A stretch of DNA of 41,467 nucleotides from Candidatus Aphodousia gallistercoris (GCA_018714185.1 DVNT01000054.1:1-41467), one strand, 5' to 3'; positions 1 through 11,012 are shown, numbered from the stretch's first letter. The notes: a model not told the origin generated them from the letters alone. Translations and numbers: made by a program.

Positions 1-46
1 GCTCGCCTTGAAATCCTTTGTGGTACTGGTGACAGCTGCTTGTGAC

Positions 47-142
47 TGTTGGCGGCCTCAAACCGCCAGCAAACGGGCAGAAAAGCCAGTGCTTGGTCAA
101 GGGAAACCTTCCCAGTGGGGAGTTGTTTAGGGAGAAGACTGG
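47..142 (+). other. Structured leader upstream of the AbgA-like gene
   Basis: The stretch before the first gene can fold. A 9-bp stem with one G-U pair (47-55 with 63-71) closes a 7-nt loop. GGGAA 101-105 pairs with TTCCC 109-113. CCAGT 86-90 can pair with ACTGG 138-142 around the second hairpin. It does not match the conserved core of any riboswitch class I know. It may be a 5' leader or the 3' end of an upstream transcript. Function unknown. Confidence 0.3.
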
Positions 143-162
143 TGAACGCATAGGAGGCAGAC

Positions 163-1443
163 ATGGTAGAGCAAACGTATATTCCGGAGATGATTTGGAC
201 CCGGCGCGAGCTTCACCGTCGACCGGAACTCGGTTGGCGCGAATTCCGCACCACGGAAAGAATCGTTAAAACGGTTCGCTCGCTCGGCTTTGATACCGTT
301 TTGGGATTGAAGCTTTTCAACACCGATTACACTTTCGGCAGAGAGCCTGAGGCGATTAGAAATGCGTGCAATCAAGCGTTACGAGACGGTATGGACGCCG
401 AGCTATTGCAAGAAATGCAAGGCTACACGGGATGCATGGCCGTTTTCGATACCGGCCGTCCGGGCCCCGTTACGGCCTTTCGCTTTGATATTGACTGCGT
501 CGCAGTTGAGGAAGAAAAAACAGATAATAACGAAGCTTGGGCGCAAGGCTTTACTTCTGAAGTGTGCGGTCTCATGCACGCTTGCGGTCATGACGGACAC
601 ACCGCAGTCGGTCTTACGCTTGCTCGCTGGATCCACGACCATGCCGATAGTCTTTGCGGCCGCATCAAGCTCATTTTCCAGCCGGCCGAAGAAGGCACCA
701 AAGGAGCGGCAGGCATTGCTTATTCGCACAATCTCGACGACGTTGACTATTTTGTCGGCGCACACCTGGGCGTGAAGGCTCGCCTGCACGAAGTCGGCAT
801 CGTGCGAAGCGGCTTTCTTTCCACAACCAAATATAACGTACGCTTTCACGGCGTAGCCGCCCACTCCGGCTCTTGCGCTCAGCTCGGCCGCAACGCCTTG
901 ATGGCCGCCTGCAATGCTGCCGTTCAAATCATGGGCATTCCCCGCCACGGCCAAGGCAATACCAACGTCAATGTCGGCGTGGTGCGTGCCGGCGAGGGCC
1001 GCAACATCGTCGCCGCTCACGCTTTCATGGAGCTTGAAGTCCGGGGCGAAGATACCGAAATTAATCGTTATATGGAAGATTCGGCCAAGCGCATGCTGGC
1101 CGGTTGCGCCCAAAGTTACGGTGTACAGCATGAGGTTGAAATCGCCGGCATGGCCACCTCGGTCGTAAGCGACAAGCCGCTTTGCGATTTGATCGGCCAA
1201 ATTGCCCGCATGACCGACGGCGTTGAGCGGGTTTTTGATATCGAAGCCTGTCCCGGCAGCGAAGACTGCTCCCTATTGATGCAAGCCGTACAACGCCACG
1301 GCGGACAGGCCGCTTTCTTCTTTTACGGCTGCAACCACCCGGGGCACCACCTGAAAAACTTCCAAATCCAAGATACGGTGAGCTTACCTATCGGATTGAA
1401 CATTTTCGCCGAACTCACGCGAAACCTAAACGCAAGCCGTTAA
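163..1443 (+). CDS. M20 family amidohydrolase, AbgA-like (p-aminobenzoyl-glutamate hydrolase subunit A type)
   Basis: Probable zinc-dependent cytoplasmic aminoacylase of peptidase family M20D. The 426-residue length and whole-protein pattern resemble E. coli AbgA (436 residues), which with AbgB cleaves the folate breakdown product p-aminobenzoyl-glutamate. Visible features are RRELHRRPELGW near residue 14, DTGRPGPV near 96, the metal-binding stretch HACGHDGHT at 139-147, QPAEEG at 173-178 with the likely catalytic glutamate, and a C-terminal GCNHPGHH. The ATG at 163 follows AGGAGG by a good distance. No abgB or abgT partner lies next to it inside the window, so the substrate is inferred; another N-acyl amino acid or dipeptide is possible. 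The gene stands alone, followed by a strong hairpin and an A+T-rich gap. Confidence 0.85.
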   Translation: MVEQTYIPEMIWTRRELHRRPELGWREFRTTERIVKTVRSLGFDTVLGLKLFNTDYTFGREPEAIRNACNQALRDGMDAELLQEMQGYTGCMAVFDTGRPGPVTAFRFDIDCVAVEEEKTDNNEAWAQGFTSEVCGLMHACGHDGHTAVGLTLARWIHDHADSLCGRIKLIFQPAEEGTKGAAGIAYSHNLDDVDYFVGAHLGVKARLHEVGIVRSGFLSTTKYNVRFHGVAAHSGSCAQLGRNALMAACNAAVQIMGIPRHGQGNTNVNVGVVRAGEGRNIVAAHAFMELEVRGEDTEINRYMEDSAKRMLAGCAQSYGVQHEVEIAGMATSVVSDKPLCDLIGQIARMTDGVERVFDIEACPGSEDCSLLMQAVQRHGGQAAFFFYGCNHPGHHLKNFQIQDTVSLPIGLNIFAELTRNLNASR

Positions 1444-1450
1444 TTGCTCC

Positions 1451-1474
1451 CGGGACCGGCTCAAACCGGTCCCG
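1451..1474 (+). terminator. Hairpin after the AbgA-like gene
   Basis: A perfect 9-bp G+C-rich inverted repeat (1451-1459 with 1466-1474, 6-nt loop) starts 7 bases after the stop codon. No U-run follows, so it may stabilise the 3' end or act with Rho instead of being a classic intrinsic terminator. Confidence 0.5.
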
Positions 1475-1497
1475 CGCCGTCTCAATAACACAACATC

Positions 1498-1614
1498 TGC
1501 AAAAAATATCGCTTTTGCAATACTTAACTCTTACAAAACACAGTGATTTTGCAATTTACCAATCCATCAATTACTAATAATTTTACAATTGCTATTTCTT
1601 ATTAATCAATAAGA
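1498..1614. promoter_or_regulatory. Operator-like repeats upstream of leuA
   Basis: This A+T-rich gap holds several repeats. TGCAAAA 1498-1504 is inverted against TTTTGCA 1513-1519. TTTTGCAAT occurs twice, at 1513-1521 and 1547-1555. A perfect 7-bp inverted repeat TCTTATT/AATAAGA lies at 1597-1603 and 1608-1614. TCTTATT recurs at 1647-1653, overlapping the leuA -35 box. The arrangement suits a transcription factor such as a LysR-type regulator, but no regulator gene is adjacent. No leucine-rich leader peptide was seen. Confidence 0.35.
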
Positions 1615-1651
1615 TAAAATAGAAAGATAACCATCTAATGCGAATATCTTA

Positions 1652-1680
1652 TTGACACATTAAAGCCCTCGTTTTAGATT
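1652..1680 (+). promoter_or_regulatory. Sigma70 promoter of the leu operon
   Basis: A perfect -35 TTGACA (1652-1657), a 17-bp spacer and -10 TAGATT (1675-1680) sit 36 bp before the leuA start codon. Transcription would begin near 1687. Confidence 0.75.
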
Positions 1681-1716
1681 GTTGGAAATCAAAACTCGTT
1701 TTCAGGAGCCAGTGTT

Positions 1717-3303
1717 ATGGGTATTTCCATTGATCCCAATAAAGTTCTGATTTTCGATACCACCTTACGAGACGGCGAACAAGCCTTACCCCAAAGTCTA
1801 TCCACCAAACAAAAACTTCAGATTGCCCGAGCCTTGGACCAACTTGGCGTGGACGTGATTGAAACCGGTTTCCCAATCTCCTCCGAAGGGGATTTCCAGT
1901 CGGTACAAACCATTGCCAAGGAGCTAAAGAATGCGACGGCTTGCGCCTTAGCTCGCTGCGTTGCCAAGGATATTGAAGCCTGCGGCGAAGCCCTCAAGGT
2001 CGCGGATCACTTCCGCATCCATACTTTTATTGCCACCTCGGACATCCACGTTCACGACAAGCTCAAAAAGTCCCAGGACGATGTGTTGGACATGGCCATT
2101 CGTTCCATTAAGCTTGCACGCAACTACACCGACGATGTGGAATTTTCCTGTGAGGACGCCGGCCGTACGCCGATCGATTATTTGTGCCGAATGGTTGAAA
2201 ATGCCATCAAAGCCGGCGCTACCACCATCAACATTCCCGATACGGTAGGCTACACGGTACCGGAAGAATTCGGCGGCATCATCCAAACCTTGTTCGATCG
2301 TGTCCCCAACATCGACCAGGCCATCATTTCGGTCCACTGCCACAATGACCTCGGCATGGCAACAGCCAACTCCATGACGGCTATCCGGCACGGAGCCCGC
2401 CAAATCGAGTGCTGCGTCAACGGCCTCGGAGAGCGCGCCGGCAACTGTTCCCTGGAAGAAGTCGCGATGGCCATTAAGCTGCGCCAGAAATATTTGAACG
2501 GGCTTTATACCGATATTGTTGCCACCAATATTGCCCGCACCTCGGCGCTGGTGGCGAAGATTTGCAACGAACCGGTTCCCCCGCACAAGGCTATTGTCGG
2601 CTCGAACGCCTTTGCCCACAGCTCCGGCATCCACCAAGACGGCGTGCTTAAGAACCGCGAAACGTACGAGATTCTTACTCCGCAAAGCGTGGGCTTTACC
2701 GACAATACCATGCGCATGACCGCCCGCTCGGGCCGGCATATGATCCGCGCCTGCTTGACGCAGCTCGGCTACCCGGAAGACAGCTACGACTTAAATGAAA
2801 TCTACAGCCGCTTCCTCAAGCTTGCCGACCGCAAAGGTCAAGTGTTTGACTACGACTTGGAAGCTTTGCTCTTTTTCCAAAAGCAAGACGAAAACGAGAC
2901 CAATCACTTTGAATTGGAAACGCTCAATGTGATGTCGGGCGGCGTCAACCACGGCGCCATTCCGACGGCAAGCGTCCGTCTAAAAGTCGGTAAACGCTCC
3001 CGCACGGAAAGCTGCACCGGCAACGGCCCCGTTGATGCCGTCTATAACTGCATCTCGCGCCTGACCGGTATCCGCTGCAAGCTCACCAGCTACAAGATCA
3101 ATGCCAACGGCTCCGGCATGGATGCCCTGGGCGAGGTTAACGTCAACGTTGACTACAACGGCCGCATCTTCCACGGCATGGGGATTTCCACTGACGTGAT
3201 CGAAGCTTCGGCATTGGCCCTTATTAACGCTTGCAACATCATTGAGCGAGCCCGCCTCATTGATCGGGAAAAAGTCAAAGAACGCAAAGAGAAAAACCAC
3301 TGA
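1717..3303 (+). CDS. leuA: 2-isopropylmalate synthase
   Basis: Condenses acetyl-CoA with 2-ketoisovalerate, the first committed step of leucine synthesis, in the cytoplasm. The 528 residues carry the family signature DTTLRDGEQ at 14-22, with the catalytic Arg and metal-binding Asp, and the metal-binding HCHND at 207-211. A GNCSLEE-type segment follows in the barrel. The C-terminal third is the leucine-binding allosteric domain ([12 protein letters not shown] region), so feedback inhibition by leucine is expected. ATG 1717 follows AGGAG at 1704-1708. It is the first gene of leuA-leuB-leuC-leuD, 28 bp ahead of leuB. Confidence 0.96.
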   Translation: MGISIDPNKVLIFDTTLRDGEQALPQSLSTKQKLQIARALDQLGVDVIETGFPISSEGDFQSVQTIAKELKNATACALARCVAKDIEACGEALKVADHFRIHTFIATSDIHVHDKLKKSQDDVLDMAIRSIKLARNYTDDVEFSCEDAGRTPIDYLCRMVENAIKAGATTINIPDTVGYTVPEEFGGIIQTLFDRVPNIDQAIISVHCHNDLGMATANSMTAIRHGARQIECCVNGLGERAGNCSLEEVAMAIKLRQKYLNGLYTDIVATNIARTSALVAKICNEPVPPHKAIVGSNAFAHSSGIHQDGVLKNRETYEILTPQSVGFTDNTMRMTARSGRHMIRACLTQLGYPEDSYDLNEIYSRFLKLADRKGQVFDYDLEALLFFQKQDENETNHFELETLNVMSGGVNHGAIPTASVRLKVGKRSRTESCTGNGPVDAVYNCISRLTGIRCKLTSYKINANGSGMDALGEVNVNVDYNGRIFHGMGISTDVIEASALALINACNIIERARLIDREKVKERKEKNH

Positions 3304-3319
3304 TTGATCAGTTGTATAG

Positions 3320-4426
<1,107 letters not shown>

Positions 4427-4439
4427 GAGCACATAGAAA

Positions 4440-5843
4440 ATGGGAAAGACCCTATACGAAAAAGTTTATGACGCCCACGTGGTTTTTGAAAAACCTGATG
4501 AACTCCCCTTGCTGTACGTGGACCGCCATTTAGTGCACGAAGTGACCAGTCCTCAAGCCTTCGCGGGTCTTCGAGAAGCCGGTCGCCGGTTGCGCCACCC
4601 AGAACCGATTATGGCAACGATGGACCATGATATCTCGACGCAAAAGGCAAGCATCGATGCTTGCTCGGCAGTGGCACAAAAGCAAATTACAACGCTCATC
4701 CAAAACTGCAAAGACTTTGGCGTTGAACTTTATGGGCTTGGCCACCCCAATCAGGGCATTGTGCATATTATCGGACCTCAAACGGGCTTTACTTTGCCGG
4801 GGACAACCTTGGTTTGCGGCGACTCGCATACGGCAACGCACGGCGCGTTCGGTGCCTTGGCTTTCGGCATCGGCACCAGCGAGGTCGAACACGTGATGGC
4901 CACGCAAACCATCAAACAAGGGCGCTTAAAAACCATGCGCATTCGCTGCAACGGCGTACTGCCGCACGGCGTTTACGCTAAAGACTTGATCTTGGAAATC
5001 GCTCGAACGCTCACCACGGGCGGTGGCACGGGTTACGCGATGGAATTTGCCGGTGACGGCGTCACTTCGCTTTCGATGGAAGCGCGCATGACGCTTTCGA
5101 ACATGGCGATCGAAGTCGGCGCCAAAGCCGGCATGATTGCCCCCGATGAAACGACTTTTGCCTATTTAAAAGACCGTCAATTTGCTCCGAAGGGCAAAGA
5201 CTGGGATGAAGCCGTGGCCTATTGGAAGACGCTGCATAGCGACTCCGATGCCCACTTTGACAAAGAAATCGACATTGACTCGGGACACCTTGTCCCCATG
5301 GTCACTTGGGGTACCAACCCCGGCCAAGGCTGCCGGATTACCGACAATGTACCGCGCCCGCAAGAGGCTGCAACCGAAGCCGAGGCTCAGGCGATCCGCG
5401 CCGCCCTTGAATACGAAGGACTCCAAGGCGGCCAATCAATGCTCGGCGTCAAAATCGACTACGTCTTTATCGGCTCTTGCACCAACGGCCGCATCGAAGA
5501 CTTCCGCGAAGCTGCCAAGATTTTGGCCGGACGGCACGTTGCTGACGGCGTTGTTGCATTGGCGGTGCCGGGCTCCATGGCCGCTAAAGCCCAAGCTGAG
5601 GCCGAAGGCTTGGACCAAGTCTTCAAGCAGGCCGGCTTTCAGTGGCGCCTGCCGGGCTGCTCCATGTGCCTTGGCATGAACGATGACTTGGCTCCGAGCG
5701 GCGCTCGCGTTGCGTCAACCTCCAACCGCAATTTTATCGGCCGGCAAGGTCGCGGTTCACGCACTCACCTGATGAGCCCGGCGATGGCCGCTGCCGCCGC
5801 TGTCAACGGCTGCATTGTCGACGTTCGCGAGTTTATAAAGTAA
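4440..5843 (+). CDS. leuC: 3-isopropylmalate dehydratase, large subunit
   Basis: Catalytic large subunit of isopropylmalate isomerase, which works with LeuD to convert 2- to 3-isopropylmalate through a [4Fe-4S] cluster. The 467-residue aconitase-fold protein has the expected cluster ligands: Cys347 in GSCTNGR, and Cys407 and Cys410 in [24 protein letters not shown], typical of the family, is near residue 127. ATG 4440 lies 13 bp after leuB and uses the AGGAG at 4425-4429. LeuD follows after 14 bp. Confidence 0.96.
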   Translation: MGKTLYEKVYDAHVVFEKPDELPLLYVDRHLVHEVTSPQAFAGLREAGRRLRHPEPIMATMDHDISTQKASIDACSAVAQKQITTLIQNCKDFGVELYGLGHPNQGIVHIIGPQTGFTLPGTTLVCGDSHTATHGAFGALAFGIGTSEVEHVMATQTIKQGRLKTMRIRCNGVLPHGVYAKDLILEIARTLTTGGGTGYAMEFAGDGVTSLSMEARMTLSNMAIEVGAKAGMIAPDETTFAYLKDRQFAPKGKDWDEAVAYWKTLHSDSDAHFDKEIDIDSGHLVPMVTWGTNPGQGCRITDNVPRPQEAATEAEAQAIRAALEYEGLQGGQSMLGVKIDYVFIGSCTNGRIEDFREAAKILAGRHVADGVVALAVPGSMAAKAQAEAEGLDQVFKQAGFQWRLPGCSMCLGMNDDLAPSGARVASTSNRNFIGRQGRGSRTHLMSPAMAAAAAVNGCIVDVREFIK

Positions 5844-5857
5844 GAAAGGAGCTGCAA

Positions 5858-6469
5858 ATGCAAAAATTTACTCACCTAACGGCTGTCGCGGCTCCGATGC
5901 AAGCCTCAAACATCGACACCGACCAAATAATTCCGAAGCAATTTTTGCTCGCCGTCGACCGTAAGGGCTTTGGCAAGCACCTGTTTCACGGATGGCGCTA
6001 TTTGGATGCGGCAGAGACTTTGCCCAATCCGGACTTTGTGCTCAATAAGCCCTGCTACCGCGATGCCAAATTCATTGTGGCGCGCGACAATTTCGGCAAC
6101 GGCTCCAGCCGTGAGCATGCCCCGTGGGCCCTGCTTGATTATGGCATCCGCGCCATCATTGCTTCGTCCTTTGCCGATATTTTTGCCAACAATGCGCTTG
6201 GCAACGGCCTGCTGCTCGTGAAACTGACCGAGGCGCAAGTTGAAGAAATCCATCAAGCCCTTGCGGAGCATCCCGGCATGGAAATTACGGTGGACCTGGA
6301 ACAAAATCGTGTGACCGTGGGCGAAAAGCAATACAGCTTTACGTTGGATCCTTTCCGTCGCGAGTGCATTTTAAATGGCTTGGACACCATTGCACTCACA
6401 TTGGCTCACGAGGCGGAAATCAAAGCGTATGAAGCAACGATTCCGAATTGGCGAAAAATTGTCCGCTAA
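5858..6469 (+). CDS. leuD: 3-isopropylmalate dehydratase, small subunit
   Basis: Swivelling small subunit of isopropylmalate isomerase. It completes the LeuC active site and sets substrate specificity. The 203 residues include NIDTDQIIPKQFL near residue 18 and DNFGNGSSREHAPWAL near residue 78, both LeuD hallmarks. The start follows AAAGGAG with good spacing. It is the last gene of the operon, and a strong terminator follows 13 bp after the stop. Confidence 0.96.
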   Translation: MQKFTHLTAVAAPMQASNIDTDQIIPKQFLLAVDRKGFGKHLFHGWRYLDAAETLPNPDFVLNKPCYRDAKFIVARDNFGNGSSREHAPWALLDYGIRAIIASSFADIFANNALGNGLLLVKLTEAQVEEIHQALAEHPGMEITVDLEQNRVTVGEKQYSFTLDPFRRECILNGLDTIALTLAHEAEIKAYEATIPNWRKIVR

Positions 6470-6482
6470 ATAATGGAGAACT

Positions 6483-6524
6483 CGGATAGGCGATTGATTC
6501 AAACCGTTCGCCTATCCGTTCTTT
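6483..6524 (+). terminator. Terminator of the leu operon
   Basis: A perfect 10-bp stem (6483-6492 with 6509-6518) with a 16-nt loop is followed by TTCTTT. It lies between the convergent leuD and pepF genes and may also slow transcription coming from the other side. Confidence 0.75.
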
Positions 6525-6540
6525 AAGCGCAAAGGCTTGC

Positions 6541-8355
6541 TCAGAATGAGCGATTCTGCATCTTTTCAGTCAATGCCTTGAATTCACCGATATAGCTGCA
6601 AGCCTGATCAATGCACTGGTTCCAGAAGTCGGGCTTCGTGGAATCAAATCCCATGTGTTTCTGAATCAATTCATCCACCGTCATGCGGCCGGTATCGCGC
6701 AAGAAGTCGCGATAAAAGCGCGGGAAATCCTCACCGCGTTTTTGCTGCTCACGGCACAAGCCTTGAGACATTAAGTAGCCGACCATATAAGCATAGTTAT
6801 AGATGTATTGATCGGTCATGTAGAAGTGCACTTTGTAGCACCACAGGTAAGGATCGCAATCTTCAATCGCATCCCCCATATATTCGTGCCAAACTTCCTG
6901 CATGATCTTTTCGGCTTCGGCTTTAGTGACAAGCCCCTCTTGGCGGCGGGCAATAAATCGCTTTTCAAAGTCCATACGCACCGGCAGTTGCAAGCAGAAA
7001 TTCGCGCAGCTCACCAACTCTTGCCACAAGATTCCGAGCCGTTCTTCATCGCTTTTGCTGTGAGCGGCGCAGTAGCGGCGCAAATTGGCTTCGTTGAAGG
7101 TACTGGCCACCTCAGTCAACGTCATCGGGAATTCCGTCAGATTGGTCGGCATATCGCGCATCACCCAATAGTGAAAAGCGTGTCCCAATTCATGCGACTG
7201 CTGAATGACAGAACCGAAACTGCCCAAGTAAGTCGTAAAGACGCGGGTTTGCTTAAAGCGGTTAAAGCGCGAATAGAAAGCGCCGCCCGCTTTATTGGGA
7301 TCGACCCGGGCATCAAGCCAATGCTTCTCAAACATCATATCGATGAAAGCCGGGATCTCGGGATTGACGTCAATTAAGGCTGCTTTGACGGTTTTAATGG
7401 CTTCATCGTAAGGAATATAGGCGGCTTTCCCGCTTTGCTTTACCGGAATCGGGGCGAAGAAATCACAAGCTTTCATCACCTTGCGGTTAAAGAACGGCGC
7501 TCTTACCCGAATCGCTTCGCGGATTTCATCGAGTCGGGCATGAATGCAGCTAACCGCGGCATCGAGCGCTTCCCGGCTCATGCGGTTTTGTTCCAAGCTC
7601 GGCAACATCCAATCCTTTACGCCGGCATTTTGAAATTGGATTTTTCGGAAGCCGTGCAAAAAATTGAGCACGTCAACATAGGCTCCGGCATGCTCCTTGT
7701 ACCACGCATTGACGGCTTCTTGCGCTGTTTCACGCAGCACGGGATCATCGGCACCCTTTAAAACGCCCACGCATTGCGAATGGGTAAGCGTTACCTCCTC
7801 GCCGCAAGAATTCTTGGCTTTCACCAAAAGCGACTTGTTCAAACGCTTATAAACAGCATCCAAGGGGTAGAAGCACTCGCCGGCAAAGGCGTTGATAAGG
7901 CGTGTTTTCTCGGCCGAGAGCCCGCTCTTCCAAGAACGCTTTTTCTCCAGCGTATTAAATTTCCAATGGGCAATGGCCGGATTATCCCACTGCGGATCCG
8001 TTTCATCGAGCGAACCCAAGACATCAAAAAGCGGTTTTGCCAACGCCTCAAGCTGCGCGCTCACCAACTGCGCCTGACCAAAAGCACCGGAAGCATTCGC
8101 ATCGGTAATGTCCATGCTGGAAGCGCAATAGGCAAAGGAAATCAAAGAACTGATGCCCTCGGCTGCATCTTCATAAAGCGGCATCCAAGCAATCACTTCC
8201 TCAACGCTCGGCGTGTGGTTGAGCAAGCCTTGCAACTTTTGCATATTTTCCTGCACATGTTTCATTTCTGCTTGAAAACGTGCATCCGTCACGCTACCGT
8301 ATGCGTCTTCCAAAGTCCACTGAGGCAAATTCCCTTTTTGATTATCTTCGGCCAT
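6541..8355 (-). CDS. pepF: Oligoendopeptidase F, M3B family metallopeptidase
   Basis: Cytoplasmic zinc endopeptidase that degrades oligopeptides. The 604-residue length fits PepF. The zinc motif HELGH is at residues 388-392 (His388, Glu389, His392), and the third ligand is probably the glutamate in the TLTEVASTFNE stretch about 27 residues later. No signal peptide is visible. ATG 8355 follows AGGAG. The gene stands alone, convergent with the leu operon and downstream of the obg terminator. The peptide substrates are unknown; a role in peptide turnover is inferred. Confidence 0.93.
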   Translation of the reverse strand: MAEDNQKGNLPQWTLEDAYGSVTDARFQAEMKHVQENMQKLQGLLNHTPSVEEVIAWMPLYEDAAEGISSLISFAYCASSMDITDANASGAFGQAQLVSAQLEALAKPLFDVLGSLDETDPQWDNPAIAHWKFNTLEKKRSWKSGLSAEKTRLINAFAGECFYPLDAVYKRLNKSLLVKAKNSCGEEVTLTHSQCVGVLKGADDPVLRETAQEAVNAWYKEHAGAYVDVLNFLHGFRKIQFQNAGVKDWMLPSLEQNRMSREALDAAVSCIHARLDEIREAIRVRAPFFNRKVMKACDFFAPIPVKQSGKAAYIPYDEAIKTVKAALIDVNPEIPAFIDMMFEKHWLDARVDPNKAGGAFYSRFNRFKQTRVFTTYLGSFGSVIQQSHELGHAFHYWVMRDMPTNLTEFPMTLTEVASTFNEANLRRYCAAHSKSDEERLGILWQELVSCANFCLQLPVRMDFEKRFIARRQEGLVTKAEAEKIMQEVWHEYMGDAIEDCDPYLWCYKVHFYMTDQYIYNYAYMVGYLMSQGLCREQQKRGEDFPRFYRDFLRDTGRMTVDELIQKHMGFDSTKPDFWNQCIDQACSYIGEFKALTEKMQNRSF

Positions 8356-8442
8356 GATCTGGTTCTCCTATATAAGACACGAAAACCAGAAAATTGTAAT
8401 CAAGGCCAATTGTTAAAGCGGACTATAGACTGGATTTAAGGC

Positions 8443-8479
8443 AAAGACCGATGAAAATTTCTTCCCATCGGTCTTTTTT
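8443..8479 (-). terminator. Terminator downstream of obg
   Basis: An 11-bp perfect stem (8443-8453 with 8466-8476) with a 12-nt loop. The perfect T-run lies on the plus strand, where no gene ends, but the structure is symmetrical enough to end the leftward rplU-rpmA-obg transcript 25 bp after the obg stop. Confidence 0.65.
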
Positions 8480-8501
8480 TGTTCTACAAAACAAAGACTG
8501 T

Positions 8502-9662
<1,161 letters not shown>

Positions 9663-9679
9663 TTAACTACTTGAAACGG

Positions 9680-9765
9680 CTCACAGACAATCACTGCGAA
9701 TTCGCAGTCCCTCGCGGGAGGGCCTAAACGATCCGATTGCCTGTTTAGGCATTGTCTCACAGACA
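9680..9765. other. Compact four-way-junction element between rpmA and obg
   Basis: AGACAAT 9685-9691 pairs with ATTGTCT 9751-9757, enclosing three hairpins set end to end. They are a 16-bp perfect palindrome centred on GAATTC (9693-9708), a 5-bp G+C stem (9709-9713 with 9718-9722), and an 8-bp stem (9722-9729 with 9743-9750, 13-nt loop). A direct repeat CTCACAGACA flanks it at 9680-9689 and 9756-9765. It is about tRNA-sized (73 bp), but its arms do not fit tRNA loop lengths, and it has no anticodon or T loop. It could be an RNA control element in the obg leader or a small extragenic palindromic repeat. Confidence 0.55.
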
Positions 9766-9791
9766 GAAAAAAATAGCCGTCTTAACACGCC

Positions 9792-9819
9792 AAAAGCCAT
9801 GTCTAACGACATGGCCTTT
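9792..9819 (-). terminator. Hairpin after rpmA
   Basis: A 10-bp stem with one G-U pair (9810-9819 with 9792-9801, 8-nt loop) on the leftward transcript, 62 bp past the rpmA stop. Its second arm ends in four U residues. It is probably a partial terminator that lowers readthrough into obg. Confidence 0.5.
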
Positions 9820-9881
9820 GTGTTTTCGGTTAACGACCGGATAAGGATCAAACATCCCCCGGTCTATCCGCTCAATGGAAA

Positions 9882-10139
9882 TTAAGCGGGAACAACCTTC
9901 ACGAAACGGTGGTTCTTCGGGCCCTTGACCTCGAACTTCACCGTGCCGTCAACCTTGGCAAACAACGTGTGGTCACGACCCATACCGACGTTGTCACCGG
10001 GATGGAATTGCGTGCCGCGTTGACGAACAATGATGCCGCCGGCGTTGATCGCCGCGTCACCGAAAACCTTCACACCAAGACGCTTAGCTTGGGAATCACG
10101 ACCGTTGCGGGTAGAACCGCCGCCCTTTTTATGTGCCAT
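9882..10139 (-). CDS. rpmA: 50S ribosomal protein L27
   Basis: L27 lines the peptidyl transferase region of the 50S subunit and helps place tRNA. The 85-residue protein starts [16 protein letters not shown], the universal L27 N-terminus that reaches toward the A and P sites, and ends in the usual basic FVKVVPA. Length is typical. It lies 25 bp after rplU and is certainly co-transcribed with it. Confidence 0.98.
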   Translation of the reverse strand: MAHKKGGGSTRNGRDSQAKRLGVKVFGDAAINAGGIIVRQRGTQFHPGDNVGMGRDHTLFAKVDGTVKFEVKGPKNHRFVKVVPA

Positions 10140-10164
10140 TTTCTTACTCTCTTAAAAATCGATA

Positions 10165-10476
10165 TTAAGCCGCGATCGTTTCGATCTTGAGCTCCGTGTA
10201 GTTTTGACGATGACCAGCGCTCTTGATGGAGTGCTTACGACGACGCATCTTGAAGATGCGAACCTTGTCGTGACGGCCGTGAGAAACGACCGTAGCAGTC
10301 ACGCTTGCGCCTTCAACGAAGGGAGCGCCAACCTTGAGTTCATTGCCATCGGAAACAGCCAAGACTTCAGAAAGGGTCACTTGGGAGCCGACTTCGGCGT
10401 TCAAGGATTCAACCTTGAGCTTGTCACCGGCAGCGACGCGATATTGCTTGCCGCCAGTCTTGATAATTGCGTACAT
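10165..10476 (-). CDS. rplU: 50S ribosomal protein L21
   Basis: L21 binds 23S rRNA in the large subunit. The 103-residue length is standard. It begins [19 protein letters not shown] and ends with the [14 protein letters not shown] stretch that contacts rRNA. It is the first gene of rplU-rpmA-obg; GAGG precedes the ATG, and a promoter lies about 100 bp upstream. Confidence 0.98.
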   Translation of the reverse strand: MYAIIKTGGKQYRVAAGDKLKVESLNAEVGSQVTLSEVLAVSDGNELKVGAPFVEGASVTATVVSHGRHDKVRIFKMRRRKHSIKSAGHRQNYTELKIETIAA

Positions 10477-10579
10477 TGTAATAAACCTCGCCCGTTTCGC
10501 TCAGCCAACGCACTGTCTGCGAAACCTTTTTATATTAATCATCCGACGACGCCGGACGTTCTCATGCGTAGGAATGCGG

Positions 10580-10608
10580 ATTATTCCACAAATCAATAAG
10601 TTATGCAA
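10580..10608 (-). promoter_or_regulatory. Candidate rplU promoter
   Basis: On the minus strand TTGCAT (10603-10608), a 17-bp spacer and AATAAT (10580-10585) form a reasonable sigma70 promoter. The leader before rplU would be about 95 nt. Confidence 0.5.
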
Positions 10609-10907
10609 GTCTTTGAACACTCTTTTTCGTTCGGAGCCGGTTGACGTTAGCGCTTAGCCTCTTTTATCCAAAAAATCGAATAGTTCAAGGCACACTCATT
10701 GATTGCAAACGATAATTTTCGGTACACAGCAAAACTCATGATTCACTGCCGGCCCAAGGAAGATGCGCCACACGCGGGCCAAAGATCGGAGAGAGCCGCT
10801 TGAAGCCTTTGAAAAGGTCACTCCGGGTCGAGCCTAAGGCAAAAACACCAATCTAAATCATGCAGATTGCCAAAATTGTTCATAAACTAAAGTTCGCTTT
10901 AACTTTT
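10609..10907. other. Non-coding gap between rplU and the phosphate transporter gene
   Basis: Together with its flanks this belongs to a 580-bp gene-free interval (10477-11056). I see no convincing small gene. GGCCC/GGGCC arms occur near 10753-10782, and GGAGAG near 10790 resembles a piece of a glycine riboswitch, but the rest of the conserved core is missing. The 3' part holds an isolated TTGTCAT (10908-10914) ahead of the two complete Pho boxes. Confidence 0.4.
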
Positions 10908-10959
10908 TTGTCATTTTTAAGACTAAAACATTCGACTTTTCCCCCCTCGTTTATACTTT

Positions 10960-10993
10960 TTGTCATCGTTTTGTCATAAAAATGAAATAAACT
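10960..10993 (+). promoter_or_regulatory. Pho box 1 with adjacent -10
   Basis: TTGTCAT at 10960-10966 and 10971-10977 form two 7-bp direct repeats with a 4-bp gap, the exact 11-bp period of a PhoB site. Ten bases later TAAACT (10988-10993) is placed as a PhoB-dependent -10 box. This predicts induction of the downstream transporter during phosphate starvation. Confidence 0.75.
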
Positions 10994-11012
10994 TCGTCCT
11001 GCTTTACCATTT

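Noticed and set aside
42-269. Short plus-strand reading frame of 75 codons ahead of and into the AbgA-like gene
   Set aside because: It overlaps the well-supported gene in another frame, has no family resemblance, and the real gene has a strong ribosome-binding site.
403-1200. Long minus-strand frames opposite abgA, leuA, pepF, secA, ftsZ and ftsI
   Set aside because: They mirror the codon structure of the real genes on the other strand and show no domain motifs or ribosome-binding sites.
9722-9750. Integron attC site, because of GCCTAAAC...GTTTAGGC
   Set aside because: The core sites carry an extra base compared with RYYYAAC/GTTRRRY, and there is no integrase or cassette nearby.
9685-9757. 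tRNA gene suggested by the 73-bp cloverleaf between rpmA and obg
   Set aside because: Arm and loop sizes are wrong (4-, 4- and 13-base loops), and there is no T loop, anticodon loop or CCA end.
10581-10590. DnaA box (TTATTCCACA)
   Set aside because: It has an extra base relative to TTATCCACA, is single, and lies in the rplU promoter.
10785-10850. Glycine riboswitch, because of GGAGAG and a later AAGGCAAAAAC stretch
   Set aside because: The central CCGAAGG-type core and the pairing partner of GGAGAG are missing, and the segment between them is too short.
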